Of a stretch of DNA of 64,000 nucleotides, positions 32,369-44,518 are shown piece after piece; position 1 is the stretch's first letter, and each line of letters opens with the position of its first letter. The translations under genes and the position numbers were made by a program. This DNA is from Globisporangium splendens (taxonomy: Eukaryota; Oomycota; Peronosporomycetes; Pythiales; Pythiaceae), in the NCBI GenBank assembly GCA_006386115.1, contig VFIW01000054.1, positions 1 through 64,000 of the forward strand, in the 5' to 3' direction. The notes beneath the pieces are model-generated. The model made no database searches. It was not told the DNA's origin and was given only the letters and a program-made list of their open reading frames with translations.

Positions 32369-34416
32369 ATGGAGGACGCGCACGACGAGCTCGAGGTCGC
32401 GCGCGACGGCTCCTTCGACGTCTCCGACACGCTGTCGTCCGCGCGCGCGTTAGAAAAGCAGAAAGCAGGTGCGTGTGTGCCTGTGCGTGTAGCTCTTCCC
32501 GTGCGTGGCTGCGTATGTGACAACATCTCGTGATGTCCGAAAGAGCACTTTCGACAGAAGGGCAACGACGCGTTCCGCGACCGCGCGTTCGAACTCGCTG
32601 CGACGTTCTACAGCCAGGCCATCGAGTGCGACCGCGGCAACCACGTACGTATTGTTACAGCGCCTAGCGTTCACCAATACACGTTGCGATTTGCTGAGCT
32701 CATGCTCGATTTGTTTCCGTTGTATACGATTATGCCATTCGACATTAGCTGTTGTACAGCAATCGCTCAGTGGCGCGGCATCAGCTTAAGCAATTCGCGC
32801 AGGCGCTAGAGGATGCGCAGAAGGCCATCGATCTCGCTCCCAAGTGGGCCAAGGTGCGCGATTTTGCATCGATTGTCTTCATTGCGATTGTGTTGCTCTC
32901 ACCATGGTCTCGTGGATTTCCTTATTATATGTAGGGCTATTTTCGCAAAGCCCACGCGTGCGAAGGTCTTCGTCAATGGGGACCCGCCATCGACGCGTAC
33001 AAGACGGTCATCTCGCTCGAGCTCTCGGCTCAACCATCAGCTGACGCGAAGAGAGCGGCTGCGCGCATCAAGCAGCTCGAGGCGCAACTGCAGCGTGAAA
33101 AAGGTGCGCCCTGCGCCGTGCAGAAAGGTTTCTTCACGGGCCAAACGACGTCCATCTACGCGGAAAAGGAGGACGTGATCAAGCAGATTGTGGACCCCGT
33201 CAATGGCGAAACGCGGCTCGAGGACCCCAAGGAGCGGTCGTGGCGGTTCATGCTGCGGCGGCTCAAGGAAGGCTGCTGCAACCCAAACAACGCACAGGCC
33301 GTGCTCAATGGCGACGGCGTGTTCGCCAAGCTGCTGCAGGAGTCCGAGTTCCAGAAGCTCATCTACCCGGGCATCCCGAAGGCGCAGCTAGCGCATGTGC
33401 CGCAGAACCTTCAGGCGCTGCTCGAGGATCCGTGGTACGAGGATGAGCTGCTTTCGCTGATGCCCAAAGTCGAGGCCAAGGCACACAGTGTGCTAGAGAA
33501 CGTCAAGAAGCGCGGCGCCGCGCAGGGCGAGATCATGGATCCAGCGACCGAGGCCACGCTGCGACCGCAGGTGCTGCAGGAAGCCTTTGGCCGCGAAGTG
33601 CTCGCGATGGTGCATCGCGTCAACACCAAGAAGCACGCGCTGCTGGCCAACGACGCGCGCACGCTGGCGGATCCGCAGTCCGAGCTAGCCACATGGGATC
33701 AATTGACGAGCGAGTGTCTCGATGATTTGCTGAGCAGCCAGTCCAACAAAAATGAAGATTCTGACAAGGTGGCAGGTGTGACTGTGACGGATGGGTTTAT
33801 GGGCGAGGAATGGACGCAGCTTTTACTGGACGACGTGCAGCGCATGGCGCGAAACGATCTGCTCATGGACATTGCGGACCGGGGCGATGTCGCACTCACT
33901 GGAAACGTGGCTATCGGAGGTGCAAGCAAGGAGGAGAATGGCAGCGGCTACGGCCGCATGCGGTTTGTAGAGCCGAGCGAGTGTGAACAGGAGTACCCCG
34001 CGGTTGCGGAGCTGCTCGAAAAGCTCCACGCGTTGCCGTACGAGATCAATCGGAAGCGCCCGACGCAGGCGCAATTGTGTGCCCAATTCGCGCACTGCAC
34101 GTGCATCACGCATCTGCGGAAAGGCGAGCGACAGCGCCTGCGTCTCGACTGTGGCAAGGGGGACAAGGACAACGGATTCAAAGTCACGTGCGTCTACTTC
34201 TTCAACAGCAATGGCAGCAGCAACGGCCCGACAATGCAACTGCGCACGGATCTTGGCGCGGAAGACGCGAGTGTGCAGCAGATCGTGCCGCAAGCTGATC
34301 GCCTCGTGCTCTTCCAGACTCAGCACGTGCTTAACGAGATCACGACGGTCCAGGATGAGGGCGACGAGCTCTTTTTCCTCACCTTTTGGATCCACGGCAA
34401 GGAGCTGCGGCGATAG
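32369..34416 (+). CDS. TPR protein with a C-terminal 2OG-oxygenase-like domain lacking metal ligands, four exons
   Basis: Exons: 32369-32468, 32544-32644, 32749-32853, 32935-34416, all with GT..AG introns in phase, giving 595 residues. Residues about 34-120 form TPR repeats (EHFRQKGNDAFRDRAFELAA, LYSNRSVARHQ). The middle part, about 150-430, is unrecognised. The last 145 residues resemble the prolyl-hydroxylase (EGLN/PHD-like) double-stranded beta-helix, ending LFFLTFWIHGKE. The HxD metal motif is RLD in LRLDCGKGDK, the distal His position reads NEI in QHVLNEITTV, and no Arg is found at the usual 2-oxoglutarate site. Probably a non-catalytic relative; the alignment was made by eye. Confidence 0.75.
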
Positions 34417-34702
34417 AAGGCGGCATCGAAAAGGAGCAGCTTCACATCCACAGTATGCAAAATGAATTCAAATAAAGCAAAGCAACGACACGGCAACGTT
34501 TAGAGCGGATCCATCTCCCTCATTTCTTGTTACTTACACGTTAGGCGCTCATTTCCTCAAGCTCCACGCGCCGCTTCCACATATTCACACGCTCTCGCCT
34601 CTCACGCGCTTTATCACATTCACACGCAACACGAGGATCTTGTGTGCGGCCGTCGTTTAAATACATTCATCTGCATCCTCCATTACCCACGGCGACATCT
34701 TG

Positions 34703-35851
34703 TCAGCTCGCTGTATCGGAAGGACTCGTGGGCATCCCGTCGAGACTCATGCGCAGCTTCGTCGGCGTTCGCTTAGGCGTCATTGTTGCCGTCATGCTCA
34801 GCATAGTACCTCCGCTCTGTTGCTGCTGTTGCTGGAGCAGATGGAGGTCCTGGAGATCGTCTTCGATGTTGCGCATGAGGCGGATCGAGCGCTTGGAGCG
34901 CGGTTTGCCCATGTCCACGGTCGACTTGAGGCGCAGCACGGGCGACGGCGTGCACAGATTGAACCGCGACGTGTGCTGCGTCGCACCCGAACCGTGGTTG
35001 AGGAGGCTCGCGCGCCGTCGGCCGGGTCGTGACGCTGATGCAGAGGAGGAAACTGTGAGGAATCTCGACTCGGGCGTCGTCATGAGACGCACCATGCGCG
35101 CCGTCGGGTGCTTTGGCGTCCGCTGCGGCGTCCTGGGGATCGTCGCGGGATTCTGTTCATCAGCCGTCGCGGGTGCATTCGTGGCGCTAGTAGCAGGTGC
35201 ATCCGCTTGTAATCGTCGAAGCTGCTTCATGAGCGAGTCAAACGCGGATGTACACTGTTCCTTGTCGTCGTCGTTCTTCTCTCCTTCGTGCGGATCAAAG
35301 TAGATGCCCGTGATACCGCTGTCGATGGCCACGCGGATGTTGACAGCGTCGTCGTCGACGAGCACGGTATCGCGATTGCGCACGACATCGCAGCGTTCCT
35401 TGGACGCCTGGCGCGCAGCCGAGATCACGAACGGCAGCTTGAACTTGCGATCCAGATGGCGGCCGTTGGTCTGCCAGAGAGGCACGAAGTCCACAGTGTC
35501 GGCGTGCGCGAGCTGCCAGGACGCGTCATCGCCGCGCAAGATCACCTGCTGCGAAATCTGTGGAGGGAAGCAGAGCGTGAGCACGTCGCGGATGAGCGCC
35601 ACCTGCGGGCTGAACGTCACGACGGCCACATGCATCTCGGCGCGCACGAGCAGAGGCACGAGCGCTAGGAAGAGCGGCCGCACGTGCGCGCGCAGCTCGA
35701 GCGCCGAGCGCGTCCACGCGCCGCCCGTGTGCACGCACACGAAGGTGGCGTCGAAGTCAATACACACGAGCTTGGCGCCGCGGCGGCGCAGGATCTCCGC
35801 CATCTCGCGCGCCGCCGCGTCGTGCGACCTGCCATTTCTCTCCATTTGCAT
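34703..35851 (-). CDS. HAD-superfamily phosphatase-like protein
   Basis: 382 residues from the ATG at 35851 (an in-frame ATG at 35908 precedes a (GT)n run and is less likely). Residues about 25-210 carry HAD motif I, KLVCIDFDAT (DxDxT), motif II VAVVTFSP, and the acidic motif IV VLVDDDAVNIRVA with GITGIYF after it. The C-terminal 180 residues are Ser/Thr/Pro/Arg-rich with TP and SP sites and a poly-Gln run, so probably disordered and phosphorylated. The substrate is unknown. It converges on the TPR gene (286 bases between stops). Confidence 0.8.
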   Translation of the reverse strand: MQMERNGRSHDAAAREMAEILRRRGAKLVCIDFDATFVCVHTGGAWTRSALELRAHVRPLFLALVPLLVRAEMHVAVVTFSPQVALIRDVLTLCFPPQISQQVILRGDDASWQLAHADTVDFVPLWQTNGRHLDRKFKLPFVISAARQASKERCDVVRNRDTVLVDDDAVNIRVAIDSGITGIYFDPHEGEKNDDDKEQCTSAFDSLMKQLRRLQADAPATSATNAPATADEQNPATIPRTPQRTPKHPTARMVRLMTTPESRFLTVSSSASASRPGRRRASLLNHGSGATQHTSRFNLCTPSPVLRLKSTVDMGKPRSKRSIRLMRNIEDDLQDLHLLQQQQQQSGGTMLSMTATMTPKRTPTKLRMSLDGMPTSPSDTAS

Positions 35852-37600
35852 ATTGGCGAACGCGCGTGTGTGTGTGTGTGTGGCCGTCGAATATGCACCA
35901 GAGCACATATAAACCTAACCATCCACCCCTTTTTGAAACGAAATTTCAAAAAGCGCGCGCAGAATAAACAGCTCGATCTTCTAAACCCATTTTTTGAATC
36001 GACAACGAAATGAAGGTTGGAAAGAGGAGCGTTGCGAGATGAGGGGCGAGGAAAGAACAGCAACAAGCAGGCATGACAAAAAACGACAAAAGAGGATCAC
36101 AATAGAACAAGCAGACAATCAATCGGACAGAGAGAGCGACAGAGCAAGCGACACGCTTGCTTCCGACACGCAGCGAGCGGGTGAGTCACGCCCGCCGACG
36201 CAGCGGATGGCGTGGGGACGTGCAGTTGCTTGCGTACACTTTGGACCTTCGTGCTGTTGTTGTCTGTTTCCTGAAGCAGAGACGGAGGGGGTACAATTCT
36301 CGGATGAACACCTTCACGCGCCTCTGTCAACAGAGCCTGGCCATTCTCCCGCTTAAGTTGATGCAGCGCACTCCTGCCAGCACTAACGCAAGGCAAGCCG
36401 CCACTCCCATCATGGGTGCAACTCACTGACCAGAAAAGCAGCACCTCAACCACAAAAAAGAAGCTACACTTTTTGCCGATTGTTTTGTTTACCTGTTTAC
36501 ATTTGCAACTTGCATCCCTGCCTCACTCTTTCCATATTAATTTCAGTGATGTGTAGTTGAGCCGATGCCCTGTTTAGAACAGCTAAAAGGGCGTCAAGTA
36601 GCGAAATACGCATTATCCGAGGCCGAAAGCGTAACGTTTTCGGGCAAGAGCACCCACCCGGTTTGTAATGCCAAAGGCGCAACTGCCGCTTCTGCCGCAG
36701 TTCAACCAACGTCATCAACGTCGCGGTGCAAATCATGGTTCATGCGGCCACGGAAATCCATTTTCCACAATAGCATCCGCTCGGCAGACAGGTTCGCTGC
36801 ATGCTGCAAACTGCGTATTACGCGCGGAATGATGCATCCGAATCTGGAACAGCACCGCCCAATCGCGGAGAAGACGGCCGCGCTCGATCTTTTTTCCTTC
36901 TTTTCAGTTGGTCGCGGAGCTTGTATGATACCTATTGTGTGTTTGCCCTTCTGCTTGTACATTCGGACGCGAGTGATCCACAGGATCCATCCAACTTTCC
37001 GAACCGTCGGCGTCGGTCGTGAGTCTTTACGACCTCCGCGGCGCCAAAAACTCAAAAAGAAAGAACAAAATATGGAAGAAAAGGCGAAATATCAGCATAC
37101 ATCTGGATTCTCGAGAGAGAACAACGTTTGATTAAGAGATTCTGTCTATGGCCAAGTGCAAATGCGAATAGGAAGTTCTTAACGAGACGTTTACTACAGA
37201 AAGATTTAGCATTCACTACAGCTGCCCCCTCCCTCCCTACTTCGTCAACATCCAATCCACCTACACACGATCCTTCGTCTCGTTCCTCTCGACTTGTTTA
37301 CAGCACTGCACTCACACGCCCACACATACACACGACCAGCTCAATCAACGCACAGGAAGATGCCGTCTTCCTAAACATCATCTCCATCGCAAAGAGATCG
37401 ATCACTGGAACCCTGAAAGGCGTCCATCTGCACACACCTGCTTCGCTTCTGGAACTCCATTCTCTTGACATTCTGGACATCAAAGGCTTGGGTTCCGCAT
37501 TCTCTTGCAGGTCGAGATCCTGAACGCACCCTCTCTTCTGCCTCTTCCATCAAACTCGGTTTTAAATAATCTCATCAAATAATACTGCATTCATTGCGGT
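35852..37600. other. Intergenic, no gene seen; starts with a (GT)n run
   Basis: (GT)n at 35864-35882 just upstream of the HAD gene. Longer open frames (36565-37131, 37128-37523) lack domain features or splice support. Confidence 0.55.
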
Positions 37601-38410
37601 TCAGGGAGCCGTTCCAATCTGAAAAAAGCTGGTCGTCATGTAGCGCGTCGGGTCTGCCGTCGAGGAGATGCGCAGGAAGTACGTCGGACCACACTGCATT
37701 CCCCACGGGACCTTTGGATACATGAAAAAGCCGTTGTTCGGGGCTTCCTTCGCGATTATCGTGGTGGCAGGCGATCCTTGCTCTATCAGCTCGATCCGAA
37801 CCAACTCCACTGACTCATCCAGCACCTTCCACTCGATGCACACTGGTTGGCCTCGTCGCCACACCGTCCGCCTGGATGGACAAATGACATCGACCATGGC
37901 TGGACCTTCTTCCTGATGAGCACTGACCTCTCGAACGTCTGCATCTGTCTTGTTGTACACGCGCATGTGCGCATGGTTCTTCGAGCGGGCTTGAAGGTAT
38001 GTGGTGTTTGGGTGCGGCAACGACATGCTCGCATAGTCTGTGAGATCGTGGCTCCGGCGTCGAAGCAGCGCTCGACCATCCGCTGTCATAGCGCAAAACG
38101 TGTGTCTCCGCTGGTCGAGCAACTCTTGCTGGGACTGTGTGAACGATCCCGTCGACATCCGCGAATGCGGTTGCTTGTCCTCCGCGCCTTCCACCGAGTC
38201 TGGGAACGGCTTGATCTTTCGGCCTTTGCCCACCACGACAGGCGATGTGACCGCATCACTCGACTGCTTGCTCTCGACCGCTGCGGTTGGAGACGACGGC
38301 GACGACGCCGTGCTCGCATCATGCAATAGCGTCACGCTGCTGTCGCTGGACTCAGGATACGCCGCGTGCACAACCATCGTGGAGGACGTCGTGGGCTCGG
38401 CTTCTCGCAT
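37601..38410 (-). CDS. Kre9/Knh1-domain protein
   Basis: 269 residues from the ATG at 38410. The C-terminal 95 residues match the Kre9/Knh1 N-terminal-type domain (PF10342): VICPSRRTVWRRGQPVCIEW, VELVRIELIEQGS, and FFMYPKVPWGMQCGPTYFLR. The preceding 170 residues are Ser/Thr-rich. In fungi these are secreted proteins needed for beta-1,6-glucan. No signal peptide follows this ATG; the frame stays open upstream to 38827 without ATG and includes a hydrophobic stretch (RALVVAFGHSCFLALVS), so a 5' exon with the true start may be missing. The domain is clear; secretion is unproven. Confidence 0.7.
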   Translation of the reverse strand: MREAEPTTSSTMVVHAAYPESSDSSVTLLHDASTASSPSSPTAAVESKQSSDAVTSPVVVGKGRKIKPFPDSVEGAEDKQPHSRMSTGSFTQSQQELLDQRRHTFCAMTADGRALLRRRSHDLTDYASMSLPHPNTTYLQARSKNHAHMRVYNKTDADVREVSAHQEEGPAMVDVICPSRRTVWRRGQPVCIEWKVLDESVELVRIELIEQGSPATTIIAKEAPNNGFFMYPKVPWGMQCGPTYFLRISSTADPTRYMTTSFFQIGTAP

Positions 38411-41062
38411 CGTCGAGAGACCTGTCGTCACCAGCAAAAAGGGGCTCGAGGAAATGGTGCCCGTCGTGGATGCGGGGGGTGCGGCAGGAGTCCGACAGGA
38501 ACGCCTGCTGCTGCTCACGGGAGAAGGATTCCTACTGGAAACTGTGGGCGCCGGAGTCGGATCTCCGATGCGTCTTGGCAACTGAGCGCCGGGGAGCGTC
38601 TGCGTTTGGCTCTCGGCACGGAACAGTGAGAACTGCTTTTGGGCGGCGTGGACGGCGCGCTGCGACCAACTCACGAGCGCCAGAAAGCAAGAATGACCGA
38701 ATGCGACCACGAGCGCACGGCGCGACAGAAGCGACAGGCAGGCCGCACGCACTAGTTTCCCTCGGTGGTTCGCAATTGTGGCTGGGGGTGGGCGGCGGGC
38801 AGGCGGGCGGGCAGGGAAGACCAACACAAACGCCAGCGCCGCGGTTCGGTGAATATTTTCAAATGGGGCAGAGAGAGGATCGGGGAGGCGGGCGGGAGCC
38901 GCGGCAAGAACGTCTGCAGTTAACTATTGGAAGGAAGGGGTGGCTTGTCTATGGGAGAACGTAGAAACCATACCCACCGACAGAAACAACCATGTAACCC
39001 GTACCCTTTCGCGCTTGAGTTGTTTATATGGAATGGTTCTTTTTGTTCCTTGCGCGACATACATACTTGCATACATACCGTTGGGGGACGCAAACCCCTT
39101 GCCCCTCGCACGACCTCACCTGATTCTCCGACTCTTCCTACATGTCTTTGTTCAAGTGTGCTGCCAAATAACCAACACCAACAGCGCCGTCCGCACGTAA
39201 ATTACGCGCAATGCAACGGCTGCGCCCTACCCCTCGCGCTCACTAAGATTCTATTTTGTGCTGGACAGGTGACGCCAGACTTCTGACGCCATGAAATAGG
39301 GTGGGAAGGAATGAAGAAAGAAGGAAGCGAGAAACGGAACGTTAGCCATGACCGCCAACAAGCAGACCCCAAAGAATAAAAAACGGAATGCAGCATGGAT
39401 TGCAGTTGGCACTGTACGTACAGCACGCACACACACACACACGCGCTGCAAAACAACAACATGCGTCCTACTGTACACTGGTCTGTAGTCGCTCGCGAGA
39501 TGGAAGTTGCCACTCACTCGTGGACGGAAAATGCAGACACAATTGCAGAAGCGCCATGCCCGATCTACGATCTGCTGTGCGCACTTGTGAACGTGCTAAT
39601 ACTTTTTCTCTTTGTGTTTCACTCGCGAGACAGCATAGACAAATATGGAATGCACGTGAATGTCCCATTCGTTTCTCGTCCTCGTTGTCTGGGAAACAAG
39701 GCGCCGTCGCGTTGTATGGAACCTTAACGCCGCAGAGTCCAACATGACGCAAGGGGGAGAGAGCGAGAGACGATAACATCCCACAAGGCATCACGAATCC
39801 GCCCAGAATCAATCAAAAGCGTGGCTGGAAGGCGCCGCGGTCTGTGAACGTGTAAATAATGTGGAACCGCGAAGAAGAAGAAGAAGAATGCAGAGCTTTT
39901 CACCAGGCGCTATTGTTCCCGACAGAGTCAATCGTTTGTAGAGGCTGATTGCGTCTTCTAACAGCATGCCAGTCGCGGGTTCCTGGCGAACGCATATCGA
40001 ACGCGTGCGACTAGCCACCCGTTTTTCGCACTAGCCATATGCGGGGAGAGAGGAGAGCGATAATATAACAGGCAGGGGAATGAAGGCGAGCGCAACAATT
40101 GATGCGTTTGTTCTTTCTCGCAGCAAAATAAACCCAGTGATGATGTAATTCTACCGCATCATCATTCCATTGGCCGAATGCTGCGACGAATCAACGGCGC
40201 GATGTATTGGCGCACTCATTGTGTGCCTCTCTCGCACACACCGTCGGTGCGCTAGTTGGGGAGGGTTTACATATTTGCAGAAGTTCAGCTGCTTGGTTGG
40301 AGTCAAGTGGTCGCGCAATTGGGGCAGTGGATCCGTCGTCGTGGCTCTGCGCAACTTCCACGTTGAAGCCCGACTGTCGCTGCAAACTCAAACAGGCGTC
40401 TGCTTCAAGCAAAAGTACGAAACATCCGGTTCCCAGTCAAAAGCAGCCCTGTCGAGCACTGAAAGAAACCCTCTCTACTTACACTGCAATGCGACTACCG
40501 ATAAGAAAACGGTTCCGCAAAAAACTGGATAAAACGCATAAAGGCGCCTGTTTCTCGTTGCGTTGGAAGGGGAGAAGCGGCGCTCACAAAGCCTACCGGA
40601 AATAAACGTATAAAAGACGTGTCAACAAAATACACGATGGCATGTCCAATGGAATTGCGCGCTCGGCAAAAAGGGCGTGCTGCACGCATGCATGCAGCAA
40701 ATGCGTGTTACGTCCGTTGGCGACGACGTCGTGTCTCGCCGAGAGCAAGAGACAAACTTTGAAGTGATCACCACTCTCCCCATCACCACGCAGCGTGAAA
40801 AGTATGAGTGTGTGCGTGTTGGGACTTTGGTCTCGATGCAATTGCTCCGTGCAATTGAGCACCATAAAAAAATGTAGCTTCGTGCCATTTGACGCAACAG
40901 GGTGCTCGAATCCGACCGTTAACACGTGTCACATCCCAAGACGACTGACAGAACTGTAGCGTAAATGGCCATGCGAACTGGACTTGCAGATAGATACGCG
41001 AGTACTGTACGTACCGTAGAGATGCGAGGAACTACGCTCAGCCACGCACGCATCCAGAATCA

Positions 41063-41081
41063 AGGAGAGAGAGAGAGAGAA
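41063..41081. repeat. (GA)n microsatellite
   Basis: Run of GA units in the gene desert; no nearby coding sequence. Confidence 0.85.
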
Positions 41082-43314
41082 ACAACAGGATCGGAATCAA
41101 CTGGGTTGTGATTCCAATCCGATCGCAAGTCTCCTCGCTTCCCACGCTGCAGCTTCTTGTGGTTGTTGTGCTCTCGCGTGCGATCTTGAAAGGGCAGATA
41201 GTTTTCGTCGGAGAGTTGGCTCTTTTGAAACAGACTGGCAAACAATTCGGATGGATATGAGTGCGTGCTTTGCTGTTCTATTCGCGGCAGCCACCATAAC
41301 TGCTGTCGTGAGGCGGTGGTTGCTGCTTTTTTGTTGCTCTTTCCCAACGTTCCTTTTTGTTGGTGCATTTTCGAACATTAGTGCGCGATCCACGCTCGAC
41401 AAGCTTTGCTGTCGTCGCGATTGCATCGTCGCTTCCCGCACAGCACGAAGAATAAGAAATGCTGCCAGGAGGAGCTGCAGGGTACGCATGTGCATGTGCA
41501 GCACGCGACCAGGATGCACAACTGCCTGCGATACCGCACGTACGCTATCCGAGTGTACGGTACTCATGCAGACCGTTTCGAAGAGTCCTTCGTGCAAAAT
41601 CACGGCGATCGGACGCTCTCGTCGTGATCACGTCTTTCAGATACTCAGCATGTCTGTCTCGTTTGACGACGACAGAATCAGGAATCAGCTGGCGATTGGC
41701 TGCGGGCTCGGATTACTCCCACACAACACGCTGTTCAACATCGTCGTGAGCAACTGGCGCGGCCTGCTACTGTACAGCAGCAGCATCGGATGCGTCCCCT
41801 GCAAACAATGCACACACATGCCGCAAACGCGACGCTGTGAGATGCCGGCATGTAGAATTTGCCATTCTCTGCAGCCAACCAACAACAGCGTGCTGTGCAA
41901 ATGCAACTCGTCATAGTATTGCAGTGCGGCCGACAAGGCAGAAAGAACGACGCAAATCATTGGTGGCATATATTATATCCGCTTTGTTGTGTGGGTTATA
42001 ATCATGTGGCTGACTTCCGCACTCTACTTTCCATTTGTGTACACATCCGTACGTGCGTGTTTTCTTTTTGGAGAATGGCCAATTTGAAGAAGTGCAAGTT
42101 GGTCCATTCGTTCTCTGTCATGCGTGCGGATAAAAGGATGTGGGCATGAAGATGACGAATGCTGAAGCAAAAAAGAAGAAGAAGAGTGCAAAGAGAGCTA
42201 TGGGTTCTCCAAGACAGAGCTGCTGGATACTTTGTGTCCTACCTTACTGCCGTGCCTGAAGAGAGGGTAGGAAAGTTAGCCATGAGCCATGAGTGAATTT
42301 CGTTTGCTTATGATATGGCTTTGAAGGTCACCTGCCTCCTGTCGCACATGGGCATCATTCATCCACTGCAAACTGCAACCATGTACTCAACCAATCGTCC
42401 AGTGGCATGCATGCTCTTCTACAGTGGGATCTTTGTTTCAGGGTGTCGAATGGATGATGCGGGAGGGATTCCACCATCGCACATTCTTGATTCTGTGATC
42501 GATCGGCAGCACACAACACGCAAACGACAGCAATCACTGACTGTACTTGCCGCAATGCTGCTGAAACGTTGCTGCACTGGAGGAGCAGCGAGAGGCATAT
42601 GCAGCATGCGCCACTTGCGCATGGGAAGCAGTATCCGCATGCGTGGGCGACGTCGCAAATGTAGGTATTCACAACTCGCTGATATCATCGAGTCCAGCGT
42701 GCAGGAGACGACTGCGATGGTGCAATTGCTGGCGATCGCATGTGTAAACAGGAAGGAGGAACTGAATTGTTGCCGTCATGGGCATGGAGAAATTGCAGGC
42801 GCGTCTGCTGTACGCTGGAGCTAGGCACCCAGCACGCGAGCAAGCAGGAAGTCTGGTCGCTATTGTTCCATATTGATGACGTGTGTGTTTTCCGTTCTTG
42901 GGTTCGTCCGTAGGAGACAGGGGGCTTGTGGCAAGTCGAGAGCGCGCGCATGCATCCAGCAACAACAACAGCCAGCACTCCAACTCGCGCAAGTCCTTAT
43001 TTTCGCGCTTTCCGTATGGAAATGGCAACGCTCTGGCGCTTAATCGCGTTTTTATCGCCAGCGCAAGACTGGGGAGTGAAGCAATTGAGTTTACACTGCG
43101 TTCCGACCGAATTTCACAGAGTTGGCCTGTCGGAAATGCTTGTTTACCACGCGCGATGCAAACAAGATCCCCGTGGACTGGCCTTTCGTGCGCATGCCGT
43201 GGATCTGAAGCAAACTGGTTGGCAGTGTTGCACACTTGTCGAGTTTATACCACGGCAAAAGTTTCTTCTCCACTATTTCTCTTGCGCTGTGTGCTTTGTG
43301 TTGCACGTCGCGAG

Positions 43315-43540
43315 TTCTTCTCTGGGAAACGCAACAACATTTGACGAAACACGCAGCGGCTTTCCAGATGCAAGAGCCTCTCAGGCGTTCATCAAGCGAT
43401 ACAGTGACTTGCATCTTGGGGGCTGACGCTCGGCAACGCCTTTGTGTCAGCGTTAGTCAAAGCATCTGCACTGCGCGCTTCAAGCTGAAAGTCGTATGTT
43501 CTTGGGAAATGCAACACCAATTGACAACAAATGCGCAGCG
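43315..43540. repeat. Degenerate 43-bp repeat, two copies 183 bp apart
   Basis: ttcttctctgggaaacgcaa.. at 43315 and gttcttgggaaatgcaacac.. at 43498 share an order of motifs (GGGAAAYGCAACA, TTGAC, RCGCAGCG). Confidence 0.5.
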
Positions 43541-44518
43541 TCATCAAATGCTTTGGACGCTCATAGATTAGGGAGCGAGTCCTTTCGGCGCGATCTGAGC
43601 TGGGGTTTGGATGGTGGCGCAACGCTTTTTCTTCTTCTGCGTATCGTCCACGCTTGCAGGAAGTCCACTGAAGGCAGACTTCTTCTTGTATTAATCCCAC
43701 GAGAAAATGCCGAAAAGGACTTGTGCTGGTCGTCGGGCGAGTGCTTGGACGGTTCTTGTGAGATACTTTGTTGCCATGCTGTTATCTCGCAGAGCCAATC
43801 TCGACTTGTGCTGGCCATCAAACTTCGGCAATTCGATGCCATTTTTCTCTCGCAAAGCCAACCTGAAATAGGCACGACGACACAGTTCGATCTTGCAGGA
43901 CAGCACATCGTTAGTTTTCTTCGCAGTCTTCCAAGAAAAAAGATCACTATCGCGCAGGATCCGGCACCATCAAGTGTCATGCGTGAAAGTTGAAGCGGCG
44001 GCGAGCCATTCGAGAGACTGGAAGACATGGAGGGCAGTGTGTCGTGCTGGAGAAACGCTCGTGTGCCGTCGGGGTCATCGAGTGGAGGAAGCCGATATGA
44101 CGCTCTTCTGGGGAAGTTGACGCATGCGCACAGCTGTGTCCATGGCTTCCACTCCTCGATCGGTCATGACGCTTCGCCCCCTCACTCGTCGTCACGAGAT
44201 CTCTCGACCACCACCCCAATCCTGATTGCAGCATGAATCAAACGCCAATGTTGTCAAACATCCACCCTCAATCAGCAACCTCATCCCCCACGCTTCTGAT
44301 AAAATGCAAGACAACCTGATTCTACCCTCAACTCGCAACTCCTCGTCTGATTCCGTTCGTATGTTTGGTCATGATCCTGCAAGTGCCATGATTGCGTATG
44401 TAGCGTCCTTCCTTTGTTCCCTCGCCTATGAAACGGCTGCTTCCATGCGGATGGGGAGCGCCAGAAGCCACAGATCCCATAAAGCTACGAGGACAAGGAA
44501 GCAGCACGAGTCGCTGGG

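Larger units (their letters stand above)
38411..44518. other. Gene desert of about 6 kb
   Basis: No credible coding exons on either strand. Contains (AC)n at 39427-39442, (GAA)n at 39871-39888, (GA)n at 41063-41081 and a degenerate short repeat at 43315-43360 / 43498-43540. It may hold decayed transposon sequence, but none is recognisable. Confidence 0.5.

Noticed and set aside
36565..37131. 188-codon ORF upstream of the Kre9-domain gene
   Set aside because: No recognisable content, no homologous pattern, and simple-sequence ends; likely chance.
42315..42824. 169-codon ORF in the first gene desert
   Set aside because: Composition without domain features; no splice sites or neighbours to support it.
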